A DNA stretch of 64,000 nt, from NCBI GenBank assembly GCA_037903355.1, contig JBAJFE010000031.1, positions 186,001 to 250,000 of the forward strand, in the 5' to 3' direction. Every line of letters starts with the position of its first letter. The stretch's first letter is position 1. Source of the stretch: Trichuris trichiura. Its lineage: Eukaryota > Nematoda > Enoplea > Trichinellida > Trichuridae. Positions 10,485-21,300 of this stretch are shown piece by piece. Under the pieces are notes generated by a model. It was not told the origin of the DNA, did no database searches, and saw nothing but the letters and a program-made list of their open reading frames with translations. Made by a program: the position numbers and the translations under genes.

Positions 10485-11214
10485 CGGAAAAAAGCATACT
10501 GGCTATCAGAAAGCTTATGTTCCAATTGCGTGATAGCTGGCTAATGATTGACAGAGGGGCCCAAGCCGATATGTTAACAAACATGTGCATCGCCAAAGGC
10601 CAACGGTAAAGTGGCGGGAATGAATGACTAATAAGCTGAGTTTTTTCCTTAGATAATGAAGTCAAGGATTACAAGATTGAAATAAGAAAGTGAACAATTT
10701 ACTATGATTTCCTGCGCTAATGCTCTATGGAGATTGACAGAATGAGCGCGTTGGTAAATGAAATCGCGTTACAACTTTTAAAAGAACTTATTAAACTAAC
10801 CTAACCTAGTGCACGTTCATGGACTCACAGTAGTAAATGATTAAACGAAAAAATTTCAACCTACTTTCCGAAGGGCTTGCTGATAGCAAAAGTTGGCCTT
10901 CAGTGTCCGGTGCCAGCAACAAACTGCAGAACAAGACCATAGCAACCAATAGGTTGAAGGAACCGAAGATCGAGTGCATTTTCATTTTCTGATTTTTTTA
11001 ACCTAAACGAACGCACGTAAAACTGCAGCGCCAATAGATCGCTACATAATGCCTGCCTACGCCAACTGGAATGGATGTAAAGTTGCGAAAATGGACAGAA
11101 GCTCTGCTCATCAAGAATTAAACTTTCTTAGAGGCAAAAGAGTTTGTTATTTTTGTCATATCATCTCTTGTGCAGGAATGTATGCTGCAGCCTCGCACCC
11201 TCTACATTAACAGC
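10485..11214. other. Copy A non-coding stretch
   Basis: Collinear with 27410-28143 in copy B; I see no gene. Collinearity is lost just after 11210. Confidence 0.4.
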
Positions 11215-11400
11215 TTCGCTGTGCGCTGACAACGGCACAAGAACGAGCCGAAAGCTTCGCTAGACTGTTGTTTGGTTTTTTATGGCTTGAACGAGATTAA
11301 AGAAGTTTTTTTACCTTTTCTTGACTCGTTTTACGTGCAAATACAAACGGGAAAAATCCATGTGCATCTCTTGTTCAACAACTAAACTCGTTACAAACCA
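11215..11400 (+). repeat. Dispersed repeat also present at 57280-57450
   Basis: About 170 bases are clearly similar to 57280-57450 (shared blocks gcttcgc.agactgttgttt, gggaaaaatccatgt, ttgttcaaca). It lies in the part of copy A that has no equivalent in copy B. A degenerate hammerhead-like motif is at 11223-11260. Confidence 0.7.
11223..11260 (+). ncRNA. Degenerate hammerhead-like motif
   Basis: GCG, CTGACAA, C, GGC-loop-GCC, GAAAGCTT, CGC. The closing stem is GCG/CGC instead of CCG/CGG, a compensated change. The core differs (CTGACAA). Confidence 0.4.
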
Positions 11401-11410
11401 TACGCCTTTT

Positions 11411-11429
11411 ATATATATATATATATATA
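11411..11429. repeat. (AT)n microsatellite
   Basis: Nineteen bases of alternating A and T directly abutting the left arm of the palindromic element. Confidence 0.85.
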
Positions 11430-11499
11430 CTTTCATTTGGTTGCTTCTTTTTGTACGGATTTTTATGTCCCGTTGAAAAAACTTTTATTACTAAAATGT

Positions 11500-11537
11500 C
11501 CGGAGCTTTCAGGTCATTCGAGACCCGTCATCAGCGG
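11500..11537 (-). ncRNA. Hammerhead-like motif, left palindrome arm
   Basis: Minus strand: CCG, CTGATGA (the canonical core), C, GGGT-loop-ACCT, GAAAGCTC, CGG. One stem II pair is G-U. Confidence 0.6.
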
Positions 11538-11565
11538 TCTTAAGTTGTTGGCTGATGACTTAAGA

Positions 11566-11603
11566 CCGCTGATGACGGGTCTCGAATGACCCGAAGGCTC
11601 CGG
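11566..11603 (+). ncRNA. Hammerhead-like motif, right palindrome arm
   Basis: CCG, CTGATGA, C, GGGT-loop-ACCC, GAAGGCTC, CGG. Base 15.1 is G rather than A, so the stem III pair is G-U. Confidence 0.6.
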
Positions 11604-11719
11604 ACATTTTAGTAATAAAAGTTTTTTCAACGGGACATAAAAATCCGTACAAAAAGAAGCAACCAAATGAAATTATACGGTCCCGTACGAAGACACTATA
11701 TATCTATAACTAAGTATAG

Positions 11720-11932
11720 TCTATTAAATGGCGAGTTGCATAAAAATAACGTCATTGTAAAATCATATGTAAGGTGTTTTAGGGGCTAGATTGCTTTCTG
11801 AGAAAGCGTGCCAATTCTAGTCTCGTGCATGTTCTTACTACAAACGTAAGCGGTAAGGGCGGCCTTTGCGCTAGCTATCCCGCTCAGCATCTCTGCGCAT
11901 TTTTCGGCGGCAAAACACTGCAGCTGCGCTAG
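11720..11932 (-). mobile_element. Tigger 3'-end fragment, inverted
   Basis: Reverse complement of about 18150-18375, the end of the Tigger transposase ORF and its 3' flank (shared blocks ttcttactacaaacgtaagc and taaaataacgtcattg-like). It is truncated, non-coding, and immediately follows the palindromic PLE end. Confidence 0.75.
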
Positions 11933-11935
11933 CAG

Positions 11936-13492
11936 TTTCAAAGGGAAACTTGCAAAATGAAAACTTCACCGATCCGCACGCAGATGGCTTGCTGAGTCTT
12001 TCTAAAACCGCCTAACTGAACTAATCTGACAAATTGCGGTTTGTCCCAGGTCAACTGAACTCATTAAGGACCACAGTCGAGAAAGCAAGCTATGCCAATT
12101 GCCCTAATCGTCTCTTTTGTATTAGGTTATCAGATCCAAAATGTAATTCATCTGCTGAACTGAAGAAACGACGGCATCACCTACGTGAATTGTCTGAGCT
12201 TCGGAGCGTCGAAACTTCTAAAACTCTCAGGATATCCGCTTCAAAGAAGAAATTTAAGTGTGTTACCCACAGGCGAAACAGGTTTATAAAGCCTAGTGGA
12301 GAAAGCTGCTAAACGCAGCTCATTTAGGCAAATCACCAAAAAACAACAGGAGCAGGAACGTTTTTTGACCGAGGCGGCAGAATACAAAAACTCACCGCGT
12401 AATTTCATGATAATGTGTGTCGAGCTCACATGAATGGCAAAGGTTGCGACTAAATGCAATGCGAAAATGTTCGCCATCGCTGCGGAAGGAATGCAAAAAT
12501 ATGGCCGTTAATCAAAGAAAGATTGGTAATGAGACAACGAATCGTCTAGGGCAAATACCGTGGGCAGCTCGGCGACGATTGAAACAACCAACCAATAAAT
12601 GACGCAAATATAAAAAGCGGGCTAACAATATAAAATCTACAAAATATTAACAATAGGAATTATTAAGCAAGACACCGATTATTGGGAAGTCGAAAATATC
12701 TGTGCTTTACGTACACAACCTACAGATAATGTTATAGGAGAAAAACGTACAAATCCAGAACTTAATTTTGTTATTTGATAGAATAAGAGACGCGCGAAAA
12801 CTTAGTTATTAAAAAAAATAGCAGACAGGAAAGCATGCCGTTTTACATGCATATTTTGAAACTCGTGAAGCAAGAGAAGTTATAACTGCTATAGAGAAAC
12901 AATTCAGCAACGTTATAGCACCCAACGCTTAGAAGGTAAAAACTTAGCCTGGCTTAGGCAAACTTCATCTTATAGAACTGGTTTATGAAAGTTGGAATGA
13001 AGGACGTACCAATGTCTGCACTTTGAATGGAGGCAAAGAATTCATAGCCTCGTGCAAGCATGAACTTGGACACTGTGTGGCTCAAAATCTCAAAGGGCCA
13101 AGGGTTAGGACCATAATTTCGAAAGTGAGAAATGCGAGAGAGCGGCTGTAGCTATTTATTGGGTAGTTGAGGGTGATTCAAAATTTCAAGCCATTCATTA
13201 TGCCGGCATTTCAGGGTTTGAACCAGTTGTTGCATTTTGAGAGCTGCTTTCGTTCAGAAGCTAAACCTTCGCAGACTTTTCGCTCTTAAAATTGTGACCC
13301 TTAACCGTCCGATGTAGATGGGCTTTTAAAGTTGGACAAAAGCAACATTCTTTGCTATTTTCGTTATAACCACTCTTATAGTACTTTCAAGTTCGAGATT
13401 ACGAGCCAACTAACGTGAGCTGCAAAACGAATAGCATTGCTCTGAAATGAATCAATTCAATTTTGATTTTTTTAAAAATGACAACAAATGAA
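11936..13492. other. Copy A non-coding stretch
   Basis: Collinear with 34329-35880. A short ORF (12034-12312) is partly kept in copy B (34427-34615; shared KASYANCPNRLF and HHLRELSE). No domain or splice structure supports it as a gene; it may be a decayed exon. Confidence 0.35.
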
Positions 13493-13505
13493 AGCGTCAA
13501 ATGTT

Positions 13506-13564
13506 CTCATATTGAAGGTATCTTTATTACGGCTTCTCCCGTTAAGACTTAAAGTAAAAAAAAG
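13506..13564 (+). mobile_element. 59-bp PLE-end relic with 13-bp target duplication
   Basis: The insert contains atattgaaggtatctttatt then acggcttctcccgtt, the outermost PLE arm without motif or tail. It is flanked by agcgtcaaatgtt at 13493-13505 and 13565-13577. Copy B (near 35880) has a single similar site (gcgtaaaatgtt). Confidence 0.7.
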
Positions 13565-13577
13565 AGCGTCAAATGTT

Positions 13578-14813
13578 TGGCCAACGTTACAGTGGCTTTG
13601 GGAATACTTCACGGTGAGAGTTACGAATACGCGGAGGCATCGCACGCTTTCAGCAACAGCTGAGGCAAGAAGAAAAACAGTTACGCGTACAGTGACGCAG
13701 AAAATCGTTTCAACTATGCGTAACAGTGAAGCACCAAAGTTTACATTATTCGAATATACCGAATTCTACATGAAAGATTAAACCTCATCCCGAGTTCTTA
13801 AACTCCTTCATTTCCCTAAAGACATTTCCACAATGGAGACGAGCTGTTATGGCTCAAAGAAGATGATTAGGTAAAGTGAACGCAGGTAGCCATAAGGGAG
13901 TGTAGTTGACGAAAGCAATCGATTGTTTGAACAAAGAAATGATTAGCCAAGTAAAACCACACTAAAACAAACCACATAAAGCATTGGCAAAAGTATGATT
14001 TCAAATCCATCAAAGTGGCTCGCACAACCTCCTTGGCAAAAGAGATTATTACGGGTCAAATGTTTAAATGAATGGTTCTTTCAAGGTTTTGTGTAGTTCC
14101 TGTAAGTGCATTCTAATGGAATCTAAAAAGGCGCAAAGCTCAAAGCAATGGTAGCACCGTCATTAGACGCATGTGAAATTGATTACGTTGTGATGCTTAT
14201 ACTGGTTTACGGCATTTCAATGGCTTAACTAGTCAGGGTATAGGTGCACAAGTAGGAGAGCTTCACAATCTGCGAAACATGCCCCACCTTCGTCTCAACG
14301 AGAGACGGCTGGCACCAAGTTTACCAATCAGTGCCTTCTCATGGTATGAACGGTCTTATTGACAAATACGTAAACAGAGCACCTCTCCAAAAAGGTAACC
14401 AATCCATGTACGTGCCTTTGAATCTTATAGATTAGTAGATAGGTAACCGTAATTTGGTTTTTAGAAAATGGTCAAAACAAACCTAACTCTAATCTCTCTA
14501 ATGAAATAGCGCTTCCGCCCGCCTCAAATCTACCAGAACAAACTGGCACTGTTTCAGAATAACTTTAATAATCAAAAGACGTTTCGAAATAAAAAACTCT
14601 TTTGAGAACCGTTACACAGAATTCTATTAAGCTGATAAGATAACAATGAAGATATTCTTCCAAAAGAATGATTCCGCTTGCTTATATTGTATAGCAATCT
14701 GATAAAGGGCTCTGCACTCAACCAAACCTTTTCGTAATACATAAATGCAACTACGCAACTTAAGCGCGGGCTTTCATGCGCATTATCTACGTGAGCACTA
14801 AATGAAATCTAAG
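13578..14813. other. Copy A non-coding stretch
   Basis: Collinear with about 35893-37107. I see no supported gene. Confidence 0.4.
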
Positions 14814-14815
14814 TA

Positions 14816-15688
14816 CAGGCGGCCCTTGTTATCCGCGGATTTTATACAACGCGGTTCGTCCGGCGTGAAATAGTGACGTCATCTTTTCACACAAACATGC
14901 GCACCGCTGGCTATTTTCCGGCAAGCGCAGGTCCTGAAGGATATGATTGCTGAATACGATCCGTCCATGGAACGTCGCATCATAGTTACACAAGGAATAA
15001 CGGCTTCGTTGAAGCCGCTACAAGACTTATTCGATCAAGCGAAGAGAAGGCAGAGACAGCTCCCTATAACAATGTTTTTAAAGAAAACACCAGCAGCTGC
15101 GGAGACTAACATTTTAAGGCGAGAAGCTTTGCTATCAACAAGCTCAAAAAACTTGTTGACTGGGCGTTCTCTAGGAGATCTGCGCCCACCTACAGAAAGT
15201 GGATAAACTGATTCATGATGCCCCAAACGTTTCTGCCGTAGACGTAAATCTGTTCTGTGTGATGTTCACTATTTCTGCTTAAATGCGCCTATGTATTTTA
15301 TATTTCCCCTGCTCTGTACCCATTCCGCGCACCAGTACATCGCTTAGCTCATTAAAACAAGGTGATTTCCCAGGCGTTTAAAGAAAGTGCATTTTACTTT
15401 CATCCTTTCTTGTATCTAATGGCCTGGACTCTGATGGCTACCCCATTGGACAAGCGCAGTCTCATTGATGTCTTTATCTCGTAGCTAGATTCCGTAGTAC
15501 CAAGCTTCGAAGAACTAGGTATGATAACGTTCCGGAAGGAATTCAAGCGGACAGGACGAAATACGCAGCTAGAATATAAGATATTTGGCCTTTTTCATAA
15601 GGTATTCTATATAACGCGGAATTCAACTTAACGCGGTAAAATGCTCAAAAAGTTGGACGAATTAACCGCGGATAACGAGGGCCGCCTG
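14816..15688 (+). mobile_element. Internally deleted pogo/Tigger DNA transposon
   Basis: 873 bp bounded by terminal inverted repeats CAGGCGGCCCTTGTTA... and, read from the right, CAGGCGGCCCTCGTTA..., matching over 23 bases with one difference. It is flanked by TA (14814-14815, 15689-15690), the target duplication of the pogo/Tigger group. Copy B reads aagtattagc with a single TA, the empty site. It keeps only the C-terminal part of a transposase (14943-15206). Confidence 0.93.
14943..15206 (+). pseudogene. Tigger transposase C-terminal remnant
   Basis: Eighty-seven residues inside the 873-bp element. The stretch SLKPLQDLFDQAKRRQRQL followed by PITMFLKK resembles the C-terminal tail of Tigger transposases, which often ends in a P-x-I-x-x-F-F/L-K motif. 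The DNA-binding and DDE domains are missing. Because the inverted repeats are well preserved, the element may have been moved by a transposase supplied elsewhere. Confidence 0.6.
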
Positions 15689-16346
15689 TATTAGCAAAGA
15701 ATATGACCGCTCATCGCGCTGCTAAAGAAGCGTACAGAAACGAGTCAAGACGTACACCGTCGTACTTGTATTATTCTCCTGCTATTACTTAACGTACGAT
15801 TCTGGGTTAGACAAAAGATTTCGACAAAGCAGGCGCGAATTCTACGCAACGAAAAGGAATGATGTCAGACGATTTGAATTTCATTTCTTTACTGCCCTTA
15901 GTTCGATGGAATGCAAATCCCGGCAAGAGACAAAAACTATGCCAATGTCAAGTGTTCAATGGTCACTGTTGGCAAATGCTATTAAATCAGCACAAAAGTT
16001 AAGGTTAAATAAGACAAGCCTAGTTTCCAATTTAGGTATACCGTCACATTCTTGGACAACTAAATTTCTGAGCTGTTGTCGAAATGCATCCAAAATCCGT
16101 CGGCACTGAAATGATTGTCCTTTGCGCAGTGTGTGCCGTTTTGAGATCGAACGGATTATATTCTGTGCCAAGGTGTGCCGCTATTCAGGAGATTTTGGGG
16201 ATCATGACAGCATTCTTCTCTCCAGGAGTAGCGGCGACAATATCAATGGGTAATATGCGACGATAACACGGAACAGCGGAACAATGGAAGGAACGTTTTA
16301 GTGCGGGTCACTGAATATTGGACAATGGACCATCCCGCCTTATCTG

Positions 16347-16367
16347 TAGGCTTAGGCTTAGGCTAGG
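16347..16367 (+). repeat. Interstitial telomere-like tract (TTAGGC)n
   Basis: taggcttaggcttaggctag contains about three units of TTAGGC, the telomere repeat of many nematodes. It lies in the segment present only in copy A. Confidence 0.6.
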
Positions 16368-16762
16368 GCAGGACTGGACGGCCGGCAGACGTACAGTACC
16401 CACCTGACCTCCTTTGAAGGTGTTATTATAGGCAAATTTTTAAAATGTGCAGAACGTTACTGAATTCAAGCGGTGACAATTTACGCAAACGTGAAAAACG
16501 ATGACTAAGCATCAATACAACTTTTTTTCGAAAACATATTACAACAACCTGTATAGGGAATGAGAATTGCACGAAGCGTAGATGTCAGTCGCGTAATGGG
16601 GATAATACGTTTCTCAGACTGCCTAGCACTTTTTGTCCTTCAATAACGACCTGATGGTGACCGTTGACAAAAATAAAAAGATTTAACGTCCTTAGCTTTC
16701 AAGGCTCGTCCGCTTAAGTCTACAGATAAAACATGTAGAATGCAATAACCTTCTGTGAAAGC

Positions 16763-16763
<1 letters not shown>

Positions 16764-16819
<56 letters not shown>

Positions 16820-16820
16820 C
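16764..16820. repeat. (ATT)n microsatellite
   Basis: About nineteen ATT units, shared in position with a shorter ATT/GTT tract in copy B (38551-38600). Confidence 0.95.
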
Positions 16821-16932
16821 ACAAGTCTGAATTAGTTTTTTGTACAGAGTACGTCCCGCTAAAAATACAAAACTTTTAGTGAAATTCCGTAGCTTACGGA
16901 CCGCGCGAGATCTGTCCTGATCGGTACTAAAA

Positions 16933-18294
16933 TTGTTGCATGTTTTGTTAATTTTTGATTGGTTTGATTGCCACAAGTCAATTAAGCAGAGTTACATTAG
17001 TTTAAGTAAATTAAAGCAACTAATCCACCGATCTCTGGCCGAGAGAGACCAAGAAGTTGCTACAAGGTTCGCCCTGGAATTCAGGTTGACAGGTTTCCAA
17101 GCATCAGGCGGTTGGCTCAAGAAGTTAAAGTTCCCTCATAAGATCTCGCAGACTTCCTATGCGGGAAAACGGACGAAGTTCCTGTCGAAGTCTTGGAAGA
17201 CTTCATCGCGAAGTTTCGTTATTCCATCACTCGTTTCAGGGTTCACGGAGGATGACATTTTCAATGCTGAAGAGATCGGCTTGTTCTTCAAGGCTATTCC
17301 TGATGGAAGCCTTGTGCTAAGAAGCGACAGGTGCAAAAGTGGGAAGCTCTCCGAAGAACGCTTAACTGTGCTTCTTTGCGTTAGTGTAGCTGGGAAGAAG
17401 TTGAAGCCATTTGTCATTGGTAAAACAGTGAAACCCCACGCATTTAGGAACTTGAGACCAGACAACCTCCCTGTCATTTGGAGATCAAATAAATGCGTCT
17501 GGATGGCAGCCACCATATTTGAGGAGTGAGTAAGAAGTGTCGACCGACAGATGAAGCGAATGAAACGTTCTATCTTATTGGTAGTAGACAACTGTCCGAG
17601 CCGTCTCCGCGTGAGGCACCTCTCAAACGTCACGTTCAAGTTCCTGCCTCCAAACACTTCCTCAAAAACCCAGCGTCTAGATCAAAGAGTAATCAAGACA
17701 TTTAAAGCAAGATACAAGGCCCAGATTGTGCAATGGGTCATTAGCAAAGCAGAAGTCACCATTTCATCCGTGGGAGCGACTTTAATTGCTGCGTCCATTA
17801 ATGCTTTGAACGCCGTATTTTGGATCAGCTCTTCCTGCATTAAAGTTGAACCGGAGGCAATAAGGAAGTGCTTCAGGAGAGCTAGATTTGTCAGAAACGA
17901 AGAGGATAATGTCGAGCTCCAGCCTGATAGTCCGACTTGCGAGGCAGAGATTGAAGAAGTAGATTTCGAAGATTTCGTTGCAATAGATGATGAGACGGCC
18001 ACTTCTACTGAAATGGACCGACAAGCAATCTTCCAGTCTATAGTAGCTGAAGTGGGAATCAGCGTAGAAGGAAGTACCGCAAGAGACGATGCAGAGGAAG
18101 AAAGTGACAATGAGACAGAAATGGTACAAAAGGTGAAAGAAGAGAACGCCAGGCGCCTGTTAGCGCAGCTGAGGTGTTTTGCTGCTGAAAAATGTCCAAA
18201 GATGCTGAGCGGGGTAGCTAGCCCGGAGGCCGCCCTTACTGCTTACGTTTGTAGTAAGAACATACACCAGAATAGAATTGACATCCGTTTTTAG
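16933..18294 (+). pseudogene. pogo/Tigger-family transposase, broken
   Basis: Two ORFs in the same frame (16933-17529 and 17551-18294) are separated by one TGA at 17527, where the family has Trp (IFEE-W). The N-terminal part has a CENP-B/Tc5-type helix-turn-helix remnant (FQASGGWLKKLK). The DDE region follows: DIFNAEEIGLFF (first catalytic Asp replaced by Glu), RLTVLLCVSVAGKKLKPFVIGK, VVDNCPSR (second Asp kept), FLPPNTSS and RLDQRVIKTFKARY (third Asp kept). The acidic C-terminal tail is typical of the family. The 5' end and left inverted repeat are missing; it joins a half PLE palindrome at about 16925. It is inactive. Confidence 0.9.
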
Positions 18295-18380
18295 AAAGCA
18301 ATCTTGCCCCTGAAAAACCTTATGCATGATTTTACAATGACGTTATTTTTATGCACCTCGCCATTTAATATAGCTCTAAT

Positions 18381-21300
18381 AGATGCTGTGCAACAGAATA
18401 AAACGAGTACAGACACTAATCTATTCAGCCGAGCCACTTATACCCACAACCACCTTATGTTGACCAGTTTTCCCCAGTCTGTTGTGTGTTCAACTTACAG
18501 TTGTTCACTTGTATAATCATTACGCTCAATTTTAGCTTGCACAATGGGTGGCGAACCTAAAATAAGACGCAGATGGGCTGAGGTAAATTTTTTGCCGATT
18601 ATCATGCTGTGGTATTACGTAAGTTTATGCCGAGATATATATATGCCTTACTTTTGAGCTTTGGGTTAGAAAAAGGCGGAAACGAATGGCCTTCTTGCTT
18701 GCTAGTGAAGGCGGGACCGGAGGGCAGCATTTCTCCGCAACTACACCTGCATTTTTGTTCGTTACGGTAGGTAGCTTGCGTGGTTTCGGGAAAGAAAAGT
18801 CTCAGTCTTTTAGTACGGCCTGTTCTAAACATGGGTTCGGGAACGCGTCGAGTATATAAAAAAAAAGCTCAGCGACAAAGATGTTTTCTGTTCGAAAGCA
18901 GAACTTTGCTTTTGCAGGTGAACTTACCAGTTTCCCGCCAATGTAACCTGAATTTGCGGCATTGACGTCATTTCGTATTCGGCTTGAAAGACTGAAGTAG
19001 CTAGACTTTTTTGACCTGAAAAATAGGACTACCTTGAAAGCCGGCGGCTTTGGAAAAGCACTTTCATTTTGCTTACCGCACCTATTGTCGCTCATATGAT
19101 GGGGGGAAAGAAATCAGAGAACTCTTTCTCCTGAAGATGCATCCTCAGTTTTGATTCACAACTGCCATTGTATTTATTGATCAGATTCTTTATTTAGGTT
19201 AATGAGCCGTTGACTTTTGCGCTTTAAATGTCCTATAAATGCAAGTTTAAGGCTGTTACCAAAGTTAGGCGTAGATGACAAAATGGATGGCATATAGCGT
19301 GTAGAAAACCCAGTAACAAACACACACAGAAAAAGGTTGCTAAACGCTTTACTCTCGACACGACAGCTTGCACCACACAAACGACCAGCAGCGAGCACGA
19401 ACGAATAATTCATTTATCTCCATTTCCCTGGCCTGCGCGTTAGTCAGATCGCTGGCACAGAGCCAGGGATCTGTGGCCGTCAGGGGAATTGGCCAGCGCA
19501 GGCGTCCGGCGATACCGCAAATATTTACGCTCCTGCCTGAGCGATACGCCCTTCGCGAACGGCTGGCGCCCGCTTTGGGGTGGCGGACGTGCACAGCCAC
19601 CGCTACATACCGACAGCTATCGCCAAAGGCAAATTTTCAAGAAAGCAGAAGAGGAAAAGCCAGTAGCATCCACGCGGAAATTACTACAGCAATCTGGTGT
19701 CTCAAATATGACCGTAATAAATCATTCTGCTGAAGTAGAGAAGTCGAAGAACTTTCTTATACGGCTAATGCGGAAATCAGCTGACGCGGAAAAGTTATTA
19801 AGGTTTGGAGTTTTAAATCGTCAATAATAAAACGATTGGAGTAAATAAGTTTACTATCGGTCGGATTACAACTATCAGAAGGTCAGAAAAACAACTCAAA
19901 TGCTCAGAAAGTCGAAATCAGAAAGTGGGAAAACAGATCAACGCTAGCTAGTCTTCAAAACATCCAATCATCAGTCAGGCCCAACCGTCTCTTTCTTATC
20001 CAGAAGACTTCGCAGGTTCACCTGAGCGTGAACCATGCGACGAGGTTATTCAAAATTAATTATGCGTAACTGGAAGAGCCCTTTCCGTGGATTCCATTTT
20101 TTATGTGTAACGAGAAATAACGTCCCTACAATACATAACAGCAAGGGCTAAGCTGCGTAAGTCGACAAACAATTCCTGTTAAGATGCTTCCTAAAATGGG
20201 ATTGTCATCAGGAAAAGCCCATGCGTTCTATCTAGCCATTACAGCTTCAGATTCATCAAACAACTTGAATCCACTAGTTATCCGCTGCCATTAGCAGCAA
20301 ACAACATCCAGCAAACTGCCCGAAATGAGGATCTCATTGGTTCATCGAAAAAGAATTTATCAAAATTCAACACAACGCTCGACCGTGCCTTCGTCAAATC
20401 TGACGAATTAGTTCAGCTTTGAGGCATCTTCCTCAAAGAGCCGTTTGCCCTAACTTTCTCCAACCAGCTAGCGCTTTTTAGGCCATCTTAGCGCTTTTCT
20501 CATCCTTCTATTAATAAAGTAAAACGGTTCCATTTCCAGCATAAAACCACTACGTTCTGAATGCTGTTTTTGCTTGCTTCTCTTTCGTTTTTCATTATTT
20601 TTAAATAATTTAAAAAACAGTCATACAAAGGACATTCGTTCATTTTGATTATTTCGACGAAAAAAATGTTCAGGGAAGAAACAGCAAAGCAGACTTGTTC
20701 ACACTGTTCTTTGAATAAATGATCCGCAGGTTAATAATGAAAACGCTCAGTGCCACAGATTCCATAGGCGGTAAACATTCAAACGACCTTTAAGTTGTTT
20801 TTTCCTGATAGATGCCCATTCACGCTAACGTTTTGCTGTTTCCTATTATTCTTCACTTTTCGAGATGCAATACGAAGTCGGGTGGTTCGAAATCATGAAA
20901 GCAAAAATGTCGAACGGAAGAAGTCATGCAAGGAGTTATCTAATCCTGAATAACTAAATTAGATTTCCTTCTCCTGCTTCTCACTGTTGGTGTACGCCAT
21001 CTAATCTTGGCCTAAACGTAAAGACTGTGTAAGTATCAATGTTCTCCATTCTTAGCTTAGGCTCAGGTAGCGTACACCGATTGTGAAGAAGAGAATGATC
21101 AACTTTCACGAGTTAAGATCTTCGTTCTTCAGGACTTTTTTGCTAGCCCCATTTCAAAGATGTCTCGGCTAAGCTTTTCAAATAGGCTATTCTAGACGGT
21201 CAAGCAAGTCGGCCCATACAGGAATGTCCTATTCTTGCTCTGACTGTGTGCTTGAATTAGCACATTTTATTTGAACAGAATATTTCAAGCAAACAAGCTG

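Larger units (their letters stand above)
11431..11700 (+). mobile_element. Palindromic PLE end (solo, with one tail)
   Basis: Near-perfect inverted repeat: arms 11431-11550 and about 11553-11672 around a short loop (tgttggctgatg). Each arm is a PLE 3' end with a hammerhead-like motif. The right end continues into the one-sided tail (tacggtcccgtacgaag, to about 11700). No coding sequence. An exact 13-bp target duplication could not be identified because of the AT-rich flanks. Confidence 0.85.
15691..16846. other. Copy A non-coding stretch with replaced segment and ATT repeat
   Basis: Collinear with 37108-38640 except for about 16195-16425, where copy A has unrelated sequence instead of the 37612-38209 segment of copy B. 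An ORF at 15906-16109 is conserved in copy B (37326-37529; shared SLVSNLGIPSHSWTTK) but has no known domain. Confidence 0.4.
385..16930 (+). repeat. Segmental duplication, copy A
   Basis: This block is collinear and in direct orientation with 22205-38730. Matching landmarks (A/B) are 490/22310, 4742/22837, 5997/24352, 6988/25404, 8880/27180, 10490/27410, 11936/34329, 14250/36540, 15906/37326 and 16640/38440. Substitutions and short indels are frequent, so the duplication is not recent. Copy A is interrupted by elements that copy B lacks, so copy B shows the pre-insertion sites. Between 11215 and 11935 the two copies are unrelated. Confidence 0.93.

Noticed and set aside
16640..16976. ORFs encoding long Ile or Asn runs
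   Set aside because: They are translations of the ATT microsatellite; the same holds for the Leu run at 28152-28379.
17157..18129. Minus-strand ORFs overlapping the Tigger transposase
   Set aside because: They are antisense shadows of a clear transposase; Ser-rich runs come from the acidic tail.
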